Part shown: piece after piece, positions 34,569 through 47,071 of the stretch | Numbering within the stretch: position 1 is the first letter of the stretch | Layout: each line of letters begins with the position of its first letter | Assembly (NCBI GenBank): GCA_032871835.1 | Contig: CM065299.1 | Coordinates: 96,424,652 to 96,488,651, forward strand | Direction of reading: 5' to 3' | Source of the DNA: Dipteronia dyeriana | Lineage: Eukaryota > Streptophyta > Magnoliopsida > Sapindales > Sapindaceae | DNA: 64,000 nt | The notes under the pieces: model-generated | Databases searched by the model: none | The model's input: the letters and a program-made list of their open reading frames with translations, nothing else | What the model was told of the DNA's origin: nothing | Position numbers and translations under genes: made by a program

Positions 34569-35747
34569 CTAAAACTCATTACTTAAAGCTTCATCAACCT
34601 TTTGGGGTTCAATTTTAGAAGTGTAACAAGTATAGCTAATTTGATTTGTTAATTGATGCCTAGTTCTAACACCTTCATTCACATCTCCAATGATGTCACT
34701 CTTGTTGTGAAGATGTCTAACCCAAGGAGCAGGTTCCTTATAGTCCAAGGTAGAATCTCTATCAAGAAATTGAGAGTCCTTTTTCTTAAGATTTGACTTT
34801 TCATCACTTGAAGTCTCACCAATCTTCTCCAAGGGAGAATCATCAACCATACTAATCTCCTCATCATGGTTACTAACCTTAGGTCTACAATCATCTATGA
34901 TCACATTGGATGATTCCATAACACTTCGTGTCTTCAAATTAAAAACTCTATAGGCCTTACTATTTAGGGCAAAGCCAATGAAAATCCCCTCATCACTTTT
35001 AGCATCAAACTTGCCAAGTTGATCACGGTCATTTAGAATGTAACACTTGCTATCAAGGTACCAAGTATTGATGGATTTGGCTTTCAAGGCTACTTGAGCC
35101 ACATGACAATAATATTCATCCCTTCTAGTCCACCTAGATGAAATATTACTATTTCTAGAAGCCATAGGTTCATTTTCTCTAAAATTCCTAGGTGAATGCA
35201 TTTTGGCTCTTCTAAGCATATTCTTCTCAATCATGTTTTCAAAACGACACAACTTAATAAATTTAAAACAATTCGGTCTTATGTGACCTTCAACACCACA
35301 ATAATGACAAATAGGAGTAAAGTAAGAATTCATACCATATCTTTGTGCAAGCATGGAAGACTTCCCTTTCATTTGAGTTATCATTTGGTGTTGAGCCGAA
35401 TCTCTTCTTTGAAACACTCTTTGTGGTTGAGCCAAATTAGCTTTCTTTCTTGGTTGTGGGTGAAAAATCCTTTTTTGACTTTGAGAGCTCCTTGGAAGTT
35501 GAGGTCTTGTTTGATGAGCTCTAGCTTTTGGTGGATGGACTTTAGCTTGAGACTTTGTTTGAGCCTTCATTTGAGCTTGCTTTGATGATTCTTCAACTTC
35601 ATTCGATCTCATTTGTTGGTGTGAACCTTGAACCTCTTTATCCTCTTGACTCTTGACAAAGATGGTCTTTTTCAAGGAAGTGGCATCCTTGTCTTTCACA
35701 TATCCTAAGCCCGTTTTATCACTAGGACTCTTCCCACATGATAGCAT
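34569..35747 (-). pseudogene. Internally deleted gag/pol junction frame (392 codons) of the SIRE-like element
   Basis: The frame has a basic Gln/Lys/Ser-rich region, a zinc knuckle (CHYCGVEGHIRPNC, about 35300), then TWYLDS, the first residues of the aspartic protease with its catalytic Asp. This runs straight into KCYILNDRDQLGKFDAKSDE, which belongs to the C-terminal part of integrase. The rest of the protease, the GAG-pre-integrase and the whole integrase core are therefore missing; the junction is at about 35048-35052 and keeps the frame. The frame continues with the Asp/Glu-rich linker that precedes RT and ends near 34569. The fused reading frame itself is open. Confidence 0.9.
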
Positions 35748-35879
35748 CTTGTCAAGTTTCTAGGTTCCGGATGTCATCTTGGCAACCAATTCTTTCGCTT
35801 CTCTAAGCTCAATCTTCAAGTTCTCTTCACTCTTCTTAGTGATCGCAAGCTCCAATTTCAAGCTCTCTTTTAAGTCTTT

Positions 35880-37194
35880 TCAACTCTTTACTTTCTCACT
35901 CAAGTGAGTTATCTTGAAAGTCAACTCTAGATTCTCATTTTTCAACTCTTGAATCTCATTCTTCTTTTTCAATCTAGACTTTTCAAAAAACTTCATGAAG
36001 TCTACATAGTCCATTTCCTCATTAATCTCAAACCTAGAGTTAAAAGAGACGCTCTCATCATTAGAGTCATCTACTTTTTCCTTATCACTCATAACTTCCT
36101 TGCCATTATGAAATGTTGTGAAGGAAATGAAGTTTGCAACTCTACTTCATCATTCGAAGATTTTTCTTCCTCTTCTAAGTCTGCACTATCGTTCCAAGTG
36201 GCTGCCATCGCCTTCCCCTTTTTCTTTTTCTTTAAATTTGCACATTCTGGAGCAATGTGACCAAAACCACTGCATTCATAGCATTGAATCCCCTTCTTAG
36301 AGTCACTTTCTTAAGACTTTTCCATCTTCTTGAAAAGAGTTTTCTTTTTCACTTCCTTTTCCTTAGACCTAAATCCTTTCCTCTCAAACTTCATGAATTT
36401 CTTGAATCTTTTAATCATGAGGGCCATTTCTTCATCTGAGTCCTCCTCTTCTTCTTCAACCTTGGTGGTCTTCAAAGCAATTCTCTTTTGCTTCTTCGAA
36501 GGTGTGGGTGTGGTGTTCCATCTTGACTCATAAGCTAAAATTCTTTCAATGACTTCACTTGGTTTCATATTCTTGTCTCACTATTCTCTTCAAGTGCCGT
36601 CACCTTTGATTCGAACCTTGACGAAAGTGACCTCATAATTTTTTGCTTGACTCTTCTATCCGAATAGGGGTCACCAAGTTGATGGCATTGGTTGACGATA
36701 TCCATCAACTTCACTTGAAAGTCATTGAAGCATTCATGCTCATCCATCCTAATCATCTCAAATTGCATTTGGAGGACTTTGAGCTTTGAGTCCTTGACTA
36801 CCTCGGTTCCCTTATGTGACGTTTGAAGAATGTCCCAAGTCTCCTTTGCAATCCTAGTGTTTTTGACCAACTTGTATTGATTATCGTCCATGGCACAAAG
36901 GATAGCATGCATGGTCTTGTTGTTCTACTTGGATGCTTCAAACTCTTGAGTAATCCAACTAGACTTGGGCTTAAGAGTTTCTATACCATCGTTAGTGGTC
37001 ATTGTTGGAGGAATATACCCATCTTTAATAGCCATCCAAGCACGATCATCTATTTGGAAAAAATAGGCTTCCATCTTGCCCTTCCAAGAAGCATAATTCA
37101 CCTCATTGAGCAAATGGGGTCTTGTGCTTGAGGCTCCCTCATGACTATTACCGTTTCCACTCATAGTGTTTGAGGGTAATGGATGTAATGTCAC
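35880..37194 (-). pseudogene. gag of the SIRE-like element, broken into pieces
   Basis: It starts near 37194 or the in-frame ATG at about 37164, reads LLNEVNYASWKGKMEAYF, stops near 36925, continues with TMHAILCAMDDNQYKLV (36912-36565) and then MKPSEVIERILAYESRW. An Asp/Glu-rich stretch and a first zinc knuckle (CYECSGFGHIAPEC, about 36280) follow, then a Lys/Glu-rich coiled-coil-like piece (36092-35880). The fold matches plant Copia gag (UBN2). Stops near 36924, 36310 and 35880 and small shifts inactivate it. Confidence 0.88.
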
Positions 37195-37274
37195 ACAAAA
37201 AAAACAATCAAACTAAATGCACTAAACAAGACACACATAGAGAGCAAAGATCACCTAAGTATATCTAGGCACCA

Positions 37275-37286
37275 GCTCTGATACCA
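37275..37286 (-). other. Primer-binding site of the SIRE-like element
   Basis: The complement reads TGGTATCAGAGC, as in the Tork-like element; two bases separate it from the 5' LTR. Confidence 0.93.
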
Positions 37287-37288
37287 AT

Positions 37289-37322
37289 TGAAATTCCTTA
37301 ATAATGTGTGCCTATAACCTAG

Positions 37323-37354
<32 letters not shown>

Positions 37355-38847
37355 GGTGAATAAGTTTTAATACGATATATTACTAATTTTACGAATGAAT
37401 CAATATTATCAATTCTACCTCATTCTACTAAGTGTTCAAATAAAAGACAACAAACATAAACAGTAACAACACGCAATATATACGTGGAAACCCTCCAAAT
37501 GGAAACAACCACGGACTGTTCAGTACGCCACACTCGATCCTCAAAATCCACTATTGAAAGAAAGTTTACAACCTTGGTTGACCTCCCGTCTAACCCTCCA
37601 GTTATTAACCCCCTTTCACTCTACCCAACGGGCCTTAATAGTGATTTTGGATCACCAACCTTGTGCACTAATCACATAACCACAAGCTTAATCAACAATG
37701 AAGAGATAATGGCAACCTAAGTGAATATGCAAGAATATTCTATATGAAAAAATGTTAGGTCAAGACATTCATGCTTATCTAGGATTAATAATGACAATTA
37801 AAGCAAATATTAGATATCAATGTTCTAAATGCAAAGGCAAGAAGAATTAGCTAGAAGGGTAAAACTTTCATAAATTCTAGCTATCACAAATCAATACTTC
37901 TCAACTAACAAACAAAACACAAGCATGCCATAAAAGCAATTAAACATACAAGCAAGCATTTAATATGCAGTAAGGACTAAAACCCTAGGTATACATGTCT
38001 TAGTAATGAAACTATAAAGTCTAGAGCATGTAGAAGTTACCTAGTCAAGAAGAAGATGATGCTCCATGCTTAGATGATCCTAGAATGAAGCTAGATGATC
38101 ATAAGATAAAGTTGGGTTGAGTAAAAATGAGTGTTTGTGAGTCCCTCTCTCTCTAGAAAAGCTAGATCACACAAAGATGGTTTCTTGGACTCTTAAAAAC
38201 CAAAGAGAAGAGAAGAGAACATATATATATGGTGCCCTACACAAAGTGACGTCGTTTTGGACGAAAGGCAACCAAATCCCGTCAGGACCGCTGGATGTAC
38301 CGCGGTACAGGTAAGTGTCCAGATCGCGGCACAGAGAGTGGTGCATCTTCTGGACAACACTGCTCTGTAGGCCATTGTGCATGCAAGTGCACAGACTACG
38401 GTTTGGATAGCATGTAACGCATGTGAAACTCCGTTTGGGAGACCGCGATGCATGCAACAAGCACATGCCGCGGTAGCCACAACGTACAGCATCTGGTAAA
38501 CACCGCTATGTAGACCGCGGCGTAGGCACTGCACAGAGAGCAGTATGAACCGCAAACCAGAGAAAAAATATCCTATTTTTAAGGCACAAAAAATGCATTC
38601 AACACTCAAACAAGAATTAAGACACACAAGGCATACAAGATGGCAAATATGCATGCATGTAAGATAATTAAAGGAAAATGCATGAATGTGTGAGCACTAA
38701 TAACTCTTCAATGAAAGTTAAGCAAGTGACTTTACCTTTGATGCTTGAACTTGGTTACGAACAATGATACCATAAACTACCCTTACATATTGTTCCCCAA
38801 ATATGGTTGTCAACGAAATAAGCCAATCAAACACCGAAGAACTTACA
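37289..38847 (-). repeat. 5' LTR of the SIRE-like element (1559 bp)
   Basis: On the plus strand it starts TGAAATTCC and ends GAACTTACA. It contains a run of 26 G (37326-37351) absent from the other LTR, and the GC-rich CCGCGG cluster at about 38295-38560. Confidence 0.94.
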
Positions 38848-39123
38848 CTAGTCATATCAAATACATAACAGTACAATTAATAGTTTAATTTTTTTTATTT
38901 TTTTTATATAAATAAAAGTGAAAAACAAAATAAAAAACAAAAACAAAAACAAAAAAACAAGTATTTTATGTTTTTCAAATCTTTCACTTTTAACACTAGT
39001 TTTGTTTTTCATTTTTTTTTGTTTTTCGAAAATAAAATGAAAAACAGTTAACGAATGCATTTTCGAAATTGTTTTTGAAAAATAAAACGAAAACGGACTG
39101 AAAAACAGCTACAATACGGGGTC

Positions 39124-39224
39124 TAATTCATTACGATTTTCACTTAAGTCACTAAAATTAATTGCATCAGTTATTTACTAGACAAAATAAATAGTAAAAA
39201 GTGAAACTGAAATTTAGAGAATAA
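39124..39224. other. Spacer between the two inverted MITE copies
   Basis: About 100 bp of AT-rich host DNA separates copies I and II; nothing else is seen in it. Confidence 0.7.
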
Positions 39225-39953
39225 GGCCCCGTCCTGCAGCTGTTTTTCAGTGTTAAAAATGAAAGATTTGAAAAACACAAAATACTTGATTTTCGTTTTT
39301 CGTTTTTGTTTTTCATTTTGTTTCACTTTTTTATATAAAAAAATCATTTTGTTTTTCATTTTGTTCCATTTAGTTCTATTATACATTTCATATGGTTAGG
39401 ATAAGACGGGACAAGATTTTTAAATGACCAAAGTGCCCCTATATATATATATTCCAGAATAATTTATTTCTAACTAGAAATGAAAGCATTCATGATATAA
39501 TATAATATAATAATATTATTATAAAATATAATAATATTTAATGTAATAATATTTAATATATATTTTATATATTATTATGATATGTATATATATTAATATA
39601 ATATATACAATTATATTTTTTTTATATAGTAATATATATATATAATTTAAGAGTTTAGTTTTGATTAATTCATTTTTTGATATGTTTTTTTGAATTAATT
39701 TTTGATGTATTACTTTTGTTTAATTTAAAAATTGTAATATAAAAATTATATTTGTTTATTATGTAATCAATTTTTGATAGTTTTCAGTTAACCTATCAGA
39801 CGCGTTTTTTCCGTTTTCATTTTTAAAATACAACTTTCAGTATATGCTACCAGACACGTTTTCAGAATTCGAAACTAAAATCAAAAACACTGTTTTTATT
39901 TTTATTTTTATTTTTAAAAAACAACAACTGAAAAACGTTTACAGGACGGATCC
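39225..39953. mobile_element. PIF/Harbinger-like MITE (copy II), 729 bp
   Basis: Ends GGCCCCGTCCTGCAGCTG and (reverse complement) GGATCCGTCCTGTAAACG, flanked by TAA on both sides (39222-39224, 39954-39956). The GG-start termini and the 3-bp TAA duplication are the PIF/Harbinger pattern. It has an AT-rich core (39420-39650) and no coding capacity. It lies in inverted orientation to copy I. Confidence 0.82.
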
Positions 39954-39956
39954 TAA

Positions 39957-42900
39957 AATACCAAAGTCCAGTTCCAAAAAATGAGGTGTCGAAGTTGGCA
40001 ACGGTCGGAGAATTGATTGAAGGACAATAAAATGATGTGGATTGCGGAGTGGTCAGTTCTGTTAAAAGATCCACACGTCCCTGCCCTCTAATCGGTGAGT
40101 TCGTATAATTTGCAAGTTTTTATGTGTCAAAAAGAGAAAATCTTAATCGGTAGTGGGACGTCTCAATAGAAACTTTTACTTTCAAATGCTTAAAGAGTAG
40201 TATTATTAGTATATAAATTATTAAATTATTTATAATTCACTTTTTAAATTACACCTCATATAAATATATTTTAAAAAAATACACTTTATCTATAATATTT
40301 TCTTACATCTATTCATATGACTTGTTTTTTCTTCTTACTTTATGGTGAAACCATCCTTATTATATGATTTTTTTTCTTTCGTTTGATGATTTTTTTAAAC
40401 GATTGAATTAGGATTTTGGTACGGTTTCGTTTCGTCTCGTCATAGATTAGATTTTCTTGGTTGCGATTATTGACGTGGTTTCATTTTTTTTAATAACATT
40501 AAATTAACTTTGGAAGATCCAGAATAAAATCCATAAAGAATTGATATAAATCATAGAATGTCTAGAAGATCTGAAAAAAAAATAAACTAAAGGATCTGGA
40601 ATTAAAAAAGAAAAAGAAAACAAACATACGAAATAATAAAATCAATAAACATTAAATATGATAAACATGAGATCGAGATCTGAAAAAAAAATAAAAAAAA
40701 TAGTAAATATTCGGTGATTTAAAATAAAAAAAAATAAAACTTTTTAGTTTTACTTTGTACATTATTTTTGTTAATAAAAAATGTAGGTCTTAATTTGATA
40801 AAGGGAAAAAAAGAATACTAAACTCCATTTGAAAAATATATAAAATGATAATTCTATAAATAAATAAAAAACTTAACAAAACTATTTAATTTTATATAAT
40901 TAAATTAAAATTTTAAATAATAAATATAAATAGTTCCGCTGAGGAGTGCTAATGCTAATACCACCAATCAATTTTAAAATATATTTTAATATTTTCAATA
41001 AAAATACTATAGTTGACGGCGTTACCACCCGTCAATGGGACAGTTCCACTTCAGATTTTCTCGCGGGTTAAATTTCATTCGTGATAAATGCATTGTCCAG
41101 CCACTGTAGCGATTGCAGCGCCACTTTATTCGAAGCGTCGTGGAACGTAGCCCCCGGTCTCCAAAGTTTTCACTTGTTTTTTTCTTTTTCTTTTTGTCAA
41201 GTTATGATCTCTAATGTTATGTTACACCAGTTTTTGGAACTCATTTAATATGTGATAATGATATGTTTGAAATTAGTCAATTACATAGATAGTTTGTTAT
41301 TAAACATTTTAAACTAAGTTTGATTGTTTGTTTTCTTTTTTCCTAAGTATTATAATGAACAGTCTGGGTTAGAGATTTACCGAGACAACCAAATCCTTTG
41401 AAAAAAAAAGTCTATAATGTTTATGCTGTTCATTATCAAGAAGGTGAGCTGCCGGTTATATATAAAAATTGTCCAACAAAATGATGATAATAATAGAAAA
41501 ACAGTGCTTAAAGAAGTGGTTTTCTTGATGTGGGTTATATTCTATTAATTTTGGGTCATAAATATTTCAAGATAACCTATAGTTAGAAGGTTTACCCTCA
41601 TAATATTGAAAATAAGAGTCCGTTTGTAAGAGTTTCTTCAAATATTTCTTTTAGCAATAGATCTTCTACGATGTAAAGTTTTTAATGAAAAATTGTTGAT
41701 CATTTGGTTGTAAAAAAAAAAAAAAAACTCTTTTAAATAATAAGATTATTAAAATATTTTTTTAAAAAAATTTAAATGATAGGATTATATTAAACTTTTA
41801 GTATTATTAAAAAAAAAACTAAACTTTAAATTTGGGTTTCTCTCGTAAATTACATTTTTTTAATAGTTCAAAAACTCTACCGAGCGATAACTAAACAACA
41901 TAGTTTTTTAAAAAGATCTTTTTTAATTAAAAATACTCTTTTAACCGATAGAGAAGTTCTTCCGGTCGAAAACTAAAAGTCTTCACATATTCTATTAAAA
42001 TGTGTAGGTTGTGTCCATATGACTAATGTAGAAGGAAACGTGTGCTAAAAGATGTTTGTAAATTTTAAATTTAAGTTAATATATGTTAAATTTTAAATTG
42101 AAGTTAATATAAGTTAAATTTACAGTTGTATTTGAACAATTACAAATATGATTTGAACTTATAATATTATAGATATGGATCGGTGGGGATGTTAAGAGTT
42201 TGTCAATAAATCAACAATTTTAAATTTTAGAAAAATTCACATTCTTCTTATCAAATAATAATTTTGGTTGAAAATCGTAACTCGAATTACACCCTTATTG
42301 ATAGAAACTATATGGAAACAAAAATCTTTGACTTAACAACCTCAATCTAATCTTGTTATTATTCTTTCATACCATCCCATTTGTAGCAAATGAACATTGA
42401 AAGGTTGTAAACGTCTATGTTAGAACGCATTAAATGTTTGTTTGTGCAACCACTCACATATTATGTCATATATAGGATCTTCTTTATATTTGATTGATAA
42501 TTTGATGCGTGTGAAATTTGGCTAATTTAACCCTAGTGAACAGTGATATACTGAAATCAAAATCAAAGCGTTTGAAAATGGTGGTGTGGTCTCGGACGGA
42601 GACTCGGTCGGACCATCACCAGTCGCCACTCACAGTCACCACCATGTATTAATGGAAACACTATAATGCATTTAGACGTGTGTGATGTTTCACTTTCTGT
42701 TGCTTCTTTTTCACCAATTACCAAACCATTATATTGCCTAAATATACATACCTTTTGACTTGGCCTTATTCAAAATTAGAAAAAGGAAAGAAAAAAGAAA
42801 AACAATCTTCTTAAACAGTGTAATAATAACTAAACAGGCCCACACGTTTTGTATACGGAACCAAAAGAAAGCAATAGAGCCATTTTTTTCTTCCTTTTAA

Positions 42901-43875
42901 TTTCCCAAATTAAAGCAATAGAAACCAATGATTTCACCCAGACTTTCTGCAACATGACTTGGTAGTTTCGCAGAAGTTTTGCTTCGCCCATTTTTCGGTT
43001 TAGACCCTGTGTTTTCACGTGGTATTGTCATGATACTACGACATCCATTCCGATCATATTTATAACGGTTGATCTTATTAGTTTTAATAAAGTATTTCTG
43101 ATCAGATCAAGACTCTCTATTATATAGTTTTTTATTAACAAAATAATGGTTTAATTAAGGTTAATGATCACAAGAGTTTTACTTGATTTAGTAAAGAAAC
43201 TATTTTCGTATGAGTTTCACGGGTTTGAATTCAAAATTTATAAAGTTTTAAACATGAATGAATATGTATATATATTATATATTAAGATGAAATCGAATTT
43301 GATATTACATTTTAAAAGGTAGAATATATAGCATAGGTTATAATTTAGTCTAAAAATGTTGTAGACTATTTTTCTACGAGATTAGACTACTAATTTGCAT
43401 GACTAGTTTGAAATTCTCTTAGTTGAATTTAGAAGTTGATTTGTCTACTAATTTAACACTCTTGTCAGTTGTCACAAAAAAATTATAAATAAAAAAATTT
43501 AACACTCGAGATATGTATGCTTGAACGGACCGGTTGTATTATATGTATAATGTATAATGTATTTGATGGTAAGGGAGACAAGTTAATTATATTTAGAGGA
43601 TTTAGAGGTCTCTTAGACTCTTTCGCAATCTCAAGAATGTAATCAATCATATACTAATATATATTCCTTATTTTTTTTTATTAAATAGTGAAAGAGTAAT
43701 TCAAATAATATAGTATGTTGAAGCAATGGGTCAATTACCAATACGGCGAAAAAGTATTTTAATAAAATGACATGAACATTATTTCTTACGATTCAAATCC
43801 AACTATGAGTACATTATGCATATGTGTAAATCAGATTGCATATGAAAAAAAAATATGTGACCTCATATTAGAAAG

Positions 43876-43915
<40 letters not shown>

Positions 43916-45324
43916 CCACGTATAAAATTCCTATATATTTTTTCATATATGATTGGTTTTTTATAAGTATACAATGTTCCTGGGTTAGCTTATCCTTTTA
44001 GGAATACAAAAAAGTCATTTTATAATGTAATAAAGTTTTAACCTACAAAATAAAAGTGTAGAAACCTCGAACCCAATAATTAATATAATTATTTATTTAT
44101 TCACAGTGTGAATGGCCATTTAAATATGTTACAAGACGTTAGATCAAGTCCAACGAAAGAAAGCGAGGGATGCGGCGATTGTTTCCATTTTCAACCAATA
44201 TATAAAACAAAAATTAAAAAGGAAAATTTTAAAAATGAACATTAATTAACTACTTGATAATTAATAATGTAATTAACAACTAAACTTATTAAACAAATGT
44301 ATTTCTAATTCACTTCACCATGTTCTATTAAAAACCTTTAGCATATATTATCCCAACTAACAGTTTTTAATTTAAAAAAATTAACCACAAATTGATAACA
44401 ACATTAATTATTTATATACTAAGACTGCAGATAGGATCACCTTACTCCCCTCACGAATCTTTGCTGTCTTATTTGTTAAAAAAGGAGGTTAATTATGCTA
44501 ACAAGCAAAAGTTCACTCCAACTGGATCAATCACTACACGTCGATAGCTAATACAAAGTACAAATTATCATGACAAATTAGAAAAAAAAATTACATTCAG
44601 TAGAAAACCGTGTGTTGCAAGCTTTTTGATTTGATTTTGTCAAGATTTAGATTGCTGGAGCAAATAGGGAAAAATGAGTCTCACTTCATTGTGTATAGTC
44701 AGCATTCCATCTTCAAACAGAGAAAAATGAAATTGAAAAGACTACCAATATTAAATGGCATCATTTTGAGAGGTCCATCTCAAAATTTATACATAGTATT
44801 TAGTTCTACGGCCACTATTATACGATCAAGTTTCATCAATACCAGCTCATGTTTTCATGAAAGTTAGCTATAGAATTTATTATTCAATAAATTCATGTTG
44901 CAGGGTTTGAAGAAAACACCGATAAAATGATTATATATCACGTTAGAAGTTTATCGGTGTACACAGTATAAATACTAATTATGATTAAAAAAAAGTGATT
45001 AATTATCATGAAAATATTAGAGATAAAGCTTATTAACAAAAAAAAATAAAAAAAAAATAATACTTATATTATATAGAAAAACGTGTTTCGAGCCTCTTGC
45101 TAGCTTTTGTCAAGATTAAAAAGATTCAAGTATGATAAAGGAGCTGGGATCCGTTGTTTAGGAGATAAAGAGAATTGAAAAGATCCCCACATCTTTTCCT
45201 TTGTCAAAGTAAAAATCGGTGACATCATTTATGTCTTTCAAAATGTAGACATGATACTATCTTCCACGCACACAATCATATGAGCCATCATATTAATATG
45301 TTATTTCCATGAACCTAGCAACAA

Positions 45325-45366
<42 letters not shown>

Positions 45367-45682
45367 ATATTACTTTTGAATTATTACAATTAAGTACAAC
45401 CTCAATTGATACGCAATTTTGTTAAACTTTGATGTATTATAATATCACCCAATCAATGTATTTGTTCAATTAAATTTTGTATGCATTCATTTGTTTATGA
45501 ATTTATATATATCACTATAATAATTAATAATTCTTTTTTTTATTAGAAATGCCAGCTAAATTTCATCGGATAAACATAGGAAGGGAGATTTCCCCGCTAT
45601 AATTAGCATAAGCTTTGGAAATTCTGAAGAGACTTCTGGTTCGTTACTGTGGTTCTTAATTCGAATACCCTTACGATTGTTA
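39957..45682. other. Gene-poor AT-rich intergenic region
   Basis: About 5.7 kb without a recognisable gene, RNA or complete transposon. Seen in it: poly-A/T stretches, a TA run (43878-43911) and another at about 45329-45362. There is also a faint ancient duplication in which 44570-44870 resembles 45050-45280 (shared CGTGT(G/T)T...TTTTGTCAAGATT and GAATTGAAAAGA text). The short open frames are not supported by composition or motifs. Confidence 0.65.
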
Positions 45683-46406
45683 GGTTCAGTTTGGCATTGT
45701 TGTGTTGTGGGGAGAATTGCTTGTGAAATTGCTGTGGGGGAATTGCTTCTGAAATTGCTGTGGGAAGAATCAGCTGAGTGTTTGGTAAACTGATTTTCAA
45801 AAATGCTGTGAGAACTAAAAGCAATTTCAATGTGTTTGATAAACTGATATAAAAAGTGTTGTGAGTATGTAAAATTACTAAAAGGACAAAGACATCTAAA
45901 CGGTACTAATTTGATATACTCTATATTTTTCTTGTTTATTTGTATTTAGTGTTAAGTGTTATATAATTATGGTACTTTATTGAATTAATTAGTCCTATTT
46001 TTTATTCTACTTTATTTAATTAATTAGTCATATTTCTTTATTTCTTTATTTCTTTATTTTATTCTACTTTATTTTTTATTTCATTTTTATTTACTTTATT
46101 GAATTAATTATGGAAACATTTTTTTTTGTACAAAAATATAAGCCCAATTCTTTTTTGTTAAATTTCATTAAAGGCAAGGACAAAGTTGGAAAGTTAGTAA
46201 AATTTCATTTAATATCACTGTAGCGCGTTTTCTAAAAGCAGAAGCCAAAATCTAAAAGCATGTATTTGTAGCTTCTTAAAAACTCAGTTGGGAGAAGCTA
46301 AAAGTGACCAAAAGCACTTCCCTACGATTTTACCAAACACCCTGTCTGAGGTCCAGAATCAGTTTTGACCCCAAAAGCAGCTGGGAAAGCAATGCCAAAC
46401 TAAGCC
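45683..46406. mobile_element. PIF/Harbinger (Tourist-like) MITE, 724 bp
   Basis: Terminal inverted repeats GGTTCAGTTTGGCATTG (left) and GGCTTAGTTTGGCATTG (right, reverse complement), flanked by TTA at 45680-45682 and 46407-46409. The arms are rich in AGCAATTTC/AAAAGCA text and the core is AT-rich. It has no coding capacity. A TTGACC W-box core lies at 46365-46370. Confidence 0.9.
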
Positions 46407-46576
46407 TTAATCTCATTAAGGTTAAGACCAAACCACTTCCCGAGATTGGTATCTTCATATTTATAATACGGTAGAATTTTATGTTTATTCTGAAATATTT
46501 CAGTTGTAACTAAATTAGCGATTTCTTTAATTGGCAATTAAGTCTGATTGGAAGATTGCCTTCCTTGCATGGAGGT

Positions 46577-47071
46577 TAATGGTGTCCACGGTTCGGTTTC
46601 GGTTCGGTTTCGGTTTCGAACCGTCGGTTTCGGTTCAGTGGAAAGGTCAAACCGTAACCGTAACCGTAACCGGAATAGGACGGTTTTGGACGGTTTTGGA
46701 CGGTTTTTGGAACCGGCGGTTTTCGGTTCGGTTTCGGTTTCAATTTTCCGAAACCAAACGGTTCGGTTCGGTTTCTGTTTTGGTTTGTGAAACCGAACAG
46801 TTCGGTTCGGTTTCGGTTCGATTTCAGTTCGTTCGTTTTTTTTTCTGAAATGCTGCCACGTGTCAGCATTTCATTGGTTTTTAAAAAAAATAAATTGAAA
46901 CCGTCGGTTTTTGGTTCGGTTTTTAAGATCCCATAACCGTAACAGAACCGTCGGGATCCGGTTTCCAACCGGTTTTGTAACCGACGGTTTCGGTTTCGGT
47001 TTCGGTTTCGGTTTCCAGAGGTCGGTTTTGGTTCAGTTTCGAACGGTTTAACCGAACCGTGGACACCTCTA
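46577..47071. mobile_element. hAT MITE, 495 bp, built of GGTTTCGGTTCGG repeats
   Basis: Perfect 8-bp duplication ATGGAGGT (46569-46576, 47072-47079). Ends TAATGGTGTCCACGGTTCGG and (reverse complement) TAGAGGTGTCCACGGTTCGG, a typical hAT terminus. The interior is mostly short tandem variants of CGGTTT/ACCGTA, which produce Phe/Arg/Ser-rich open frames on both strands; these are not genes. Confidence 0.93.

Larger units (their letters stand above)
30587..38847 (-). mobile_element. SIRE-like Ty1-copia retrotransposon with internal deletion
   Basis: This 8.26 kb element lies on the minus strand: 5' LTR 37289-38847, primer site 37275-37286, gag, a protease-to-integrase stretch with a large deletion, reverse transcriptase, RNase H, polypurine tract 32264-32275, 3' LTR 30587-32263. 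The 5-bp duplication CTAGT is perfect. LTRs above 1.5 kb, the basic two-knuckle gag region and the RT text ([20 protein letters not shown]) suit the SIRE/Maximus lineage. No envelope-like frame is seen between RNase H and the 3' LTR (about 0.83 kb). The LTRs differ by a tandem duplication and a G-run as well as point changes. Confidence 0.94.
28659..39123. mobile_element. PIF/Harbinger-like MITE (copy I), expanded by three nested insertions
   Basis: Left end GGTCCGTCCTGTAAGCG, right end (reverse complement) GACCCCGTATTGTAGCTG. The non-inserted parts (28659-29130, 30433-30586, 38853-39123) align in reverse with MITE copy II (39225-39953), which has a clean TAA duplication. Taken alone the MITE would be roughly 900 bp, including an AT-rich core. 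Into it went a pararetrovirus fragment (29131-29405), a solo LTR (29523-30432) and a SIRE-like Copia (30587-38847). The target duplication is imperfect (TAA plus one extra A on the left). The superfamily call rests on copy II. Confidence 0.78.

Noticed and set aside
36118..36533. Plus-strand Ser/Phe-rich frames opposite the SIRE-like gag
   Set aside because: Shadows of the minus-strand gag Lys/Glu-rich coding sequence.
44610..44867. 85-codon plus-strand frame
   Set aside because: No motif; lies in AT-rich DNA and is not preserved in its faint duplicate at about 45.1 kb.
46531..46968. Phe/Arg-rich open frames on both strands (80-130 codons)
   Set aside because: They are produced by CGGTTT-type repeats of the hAT MITE, which has clean ends and an 8-bp duplication.
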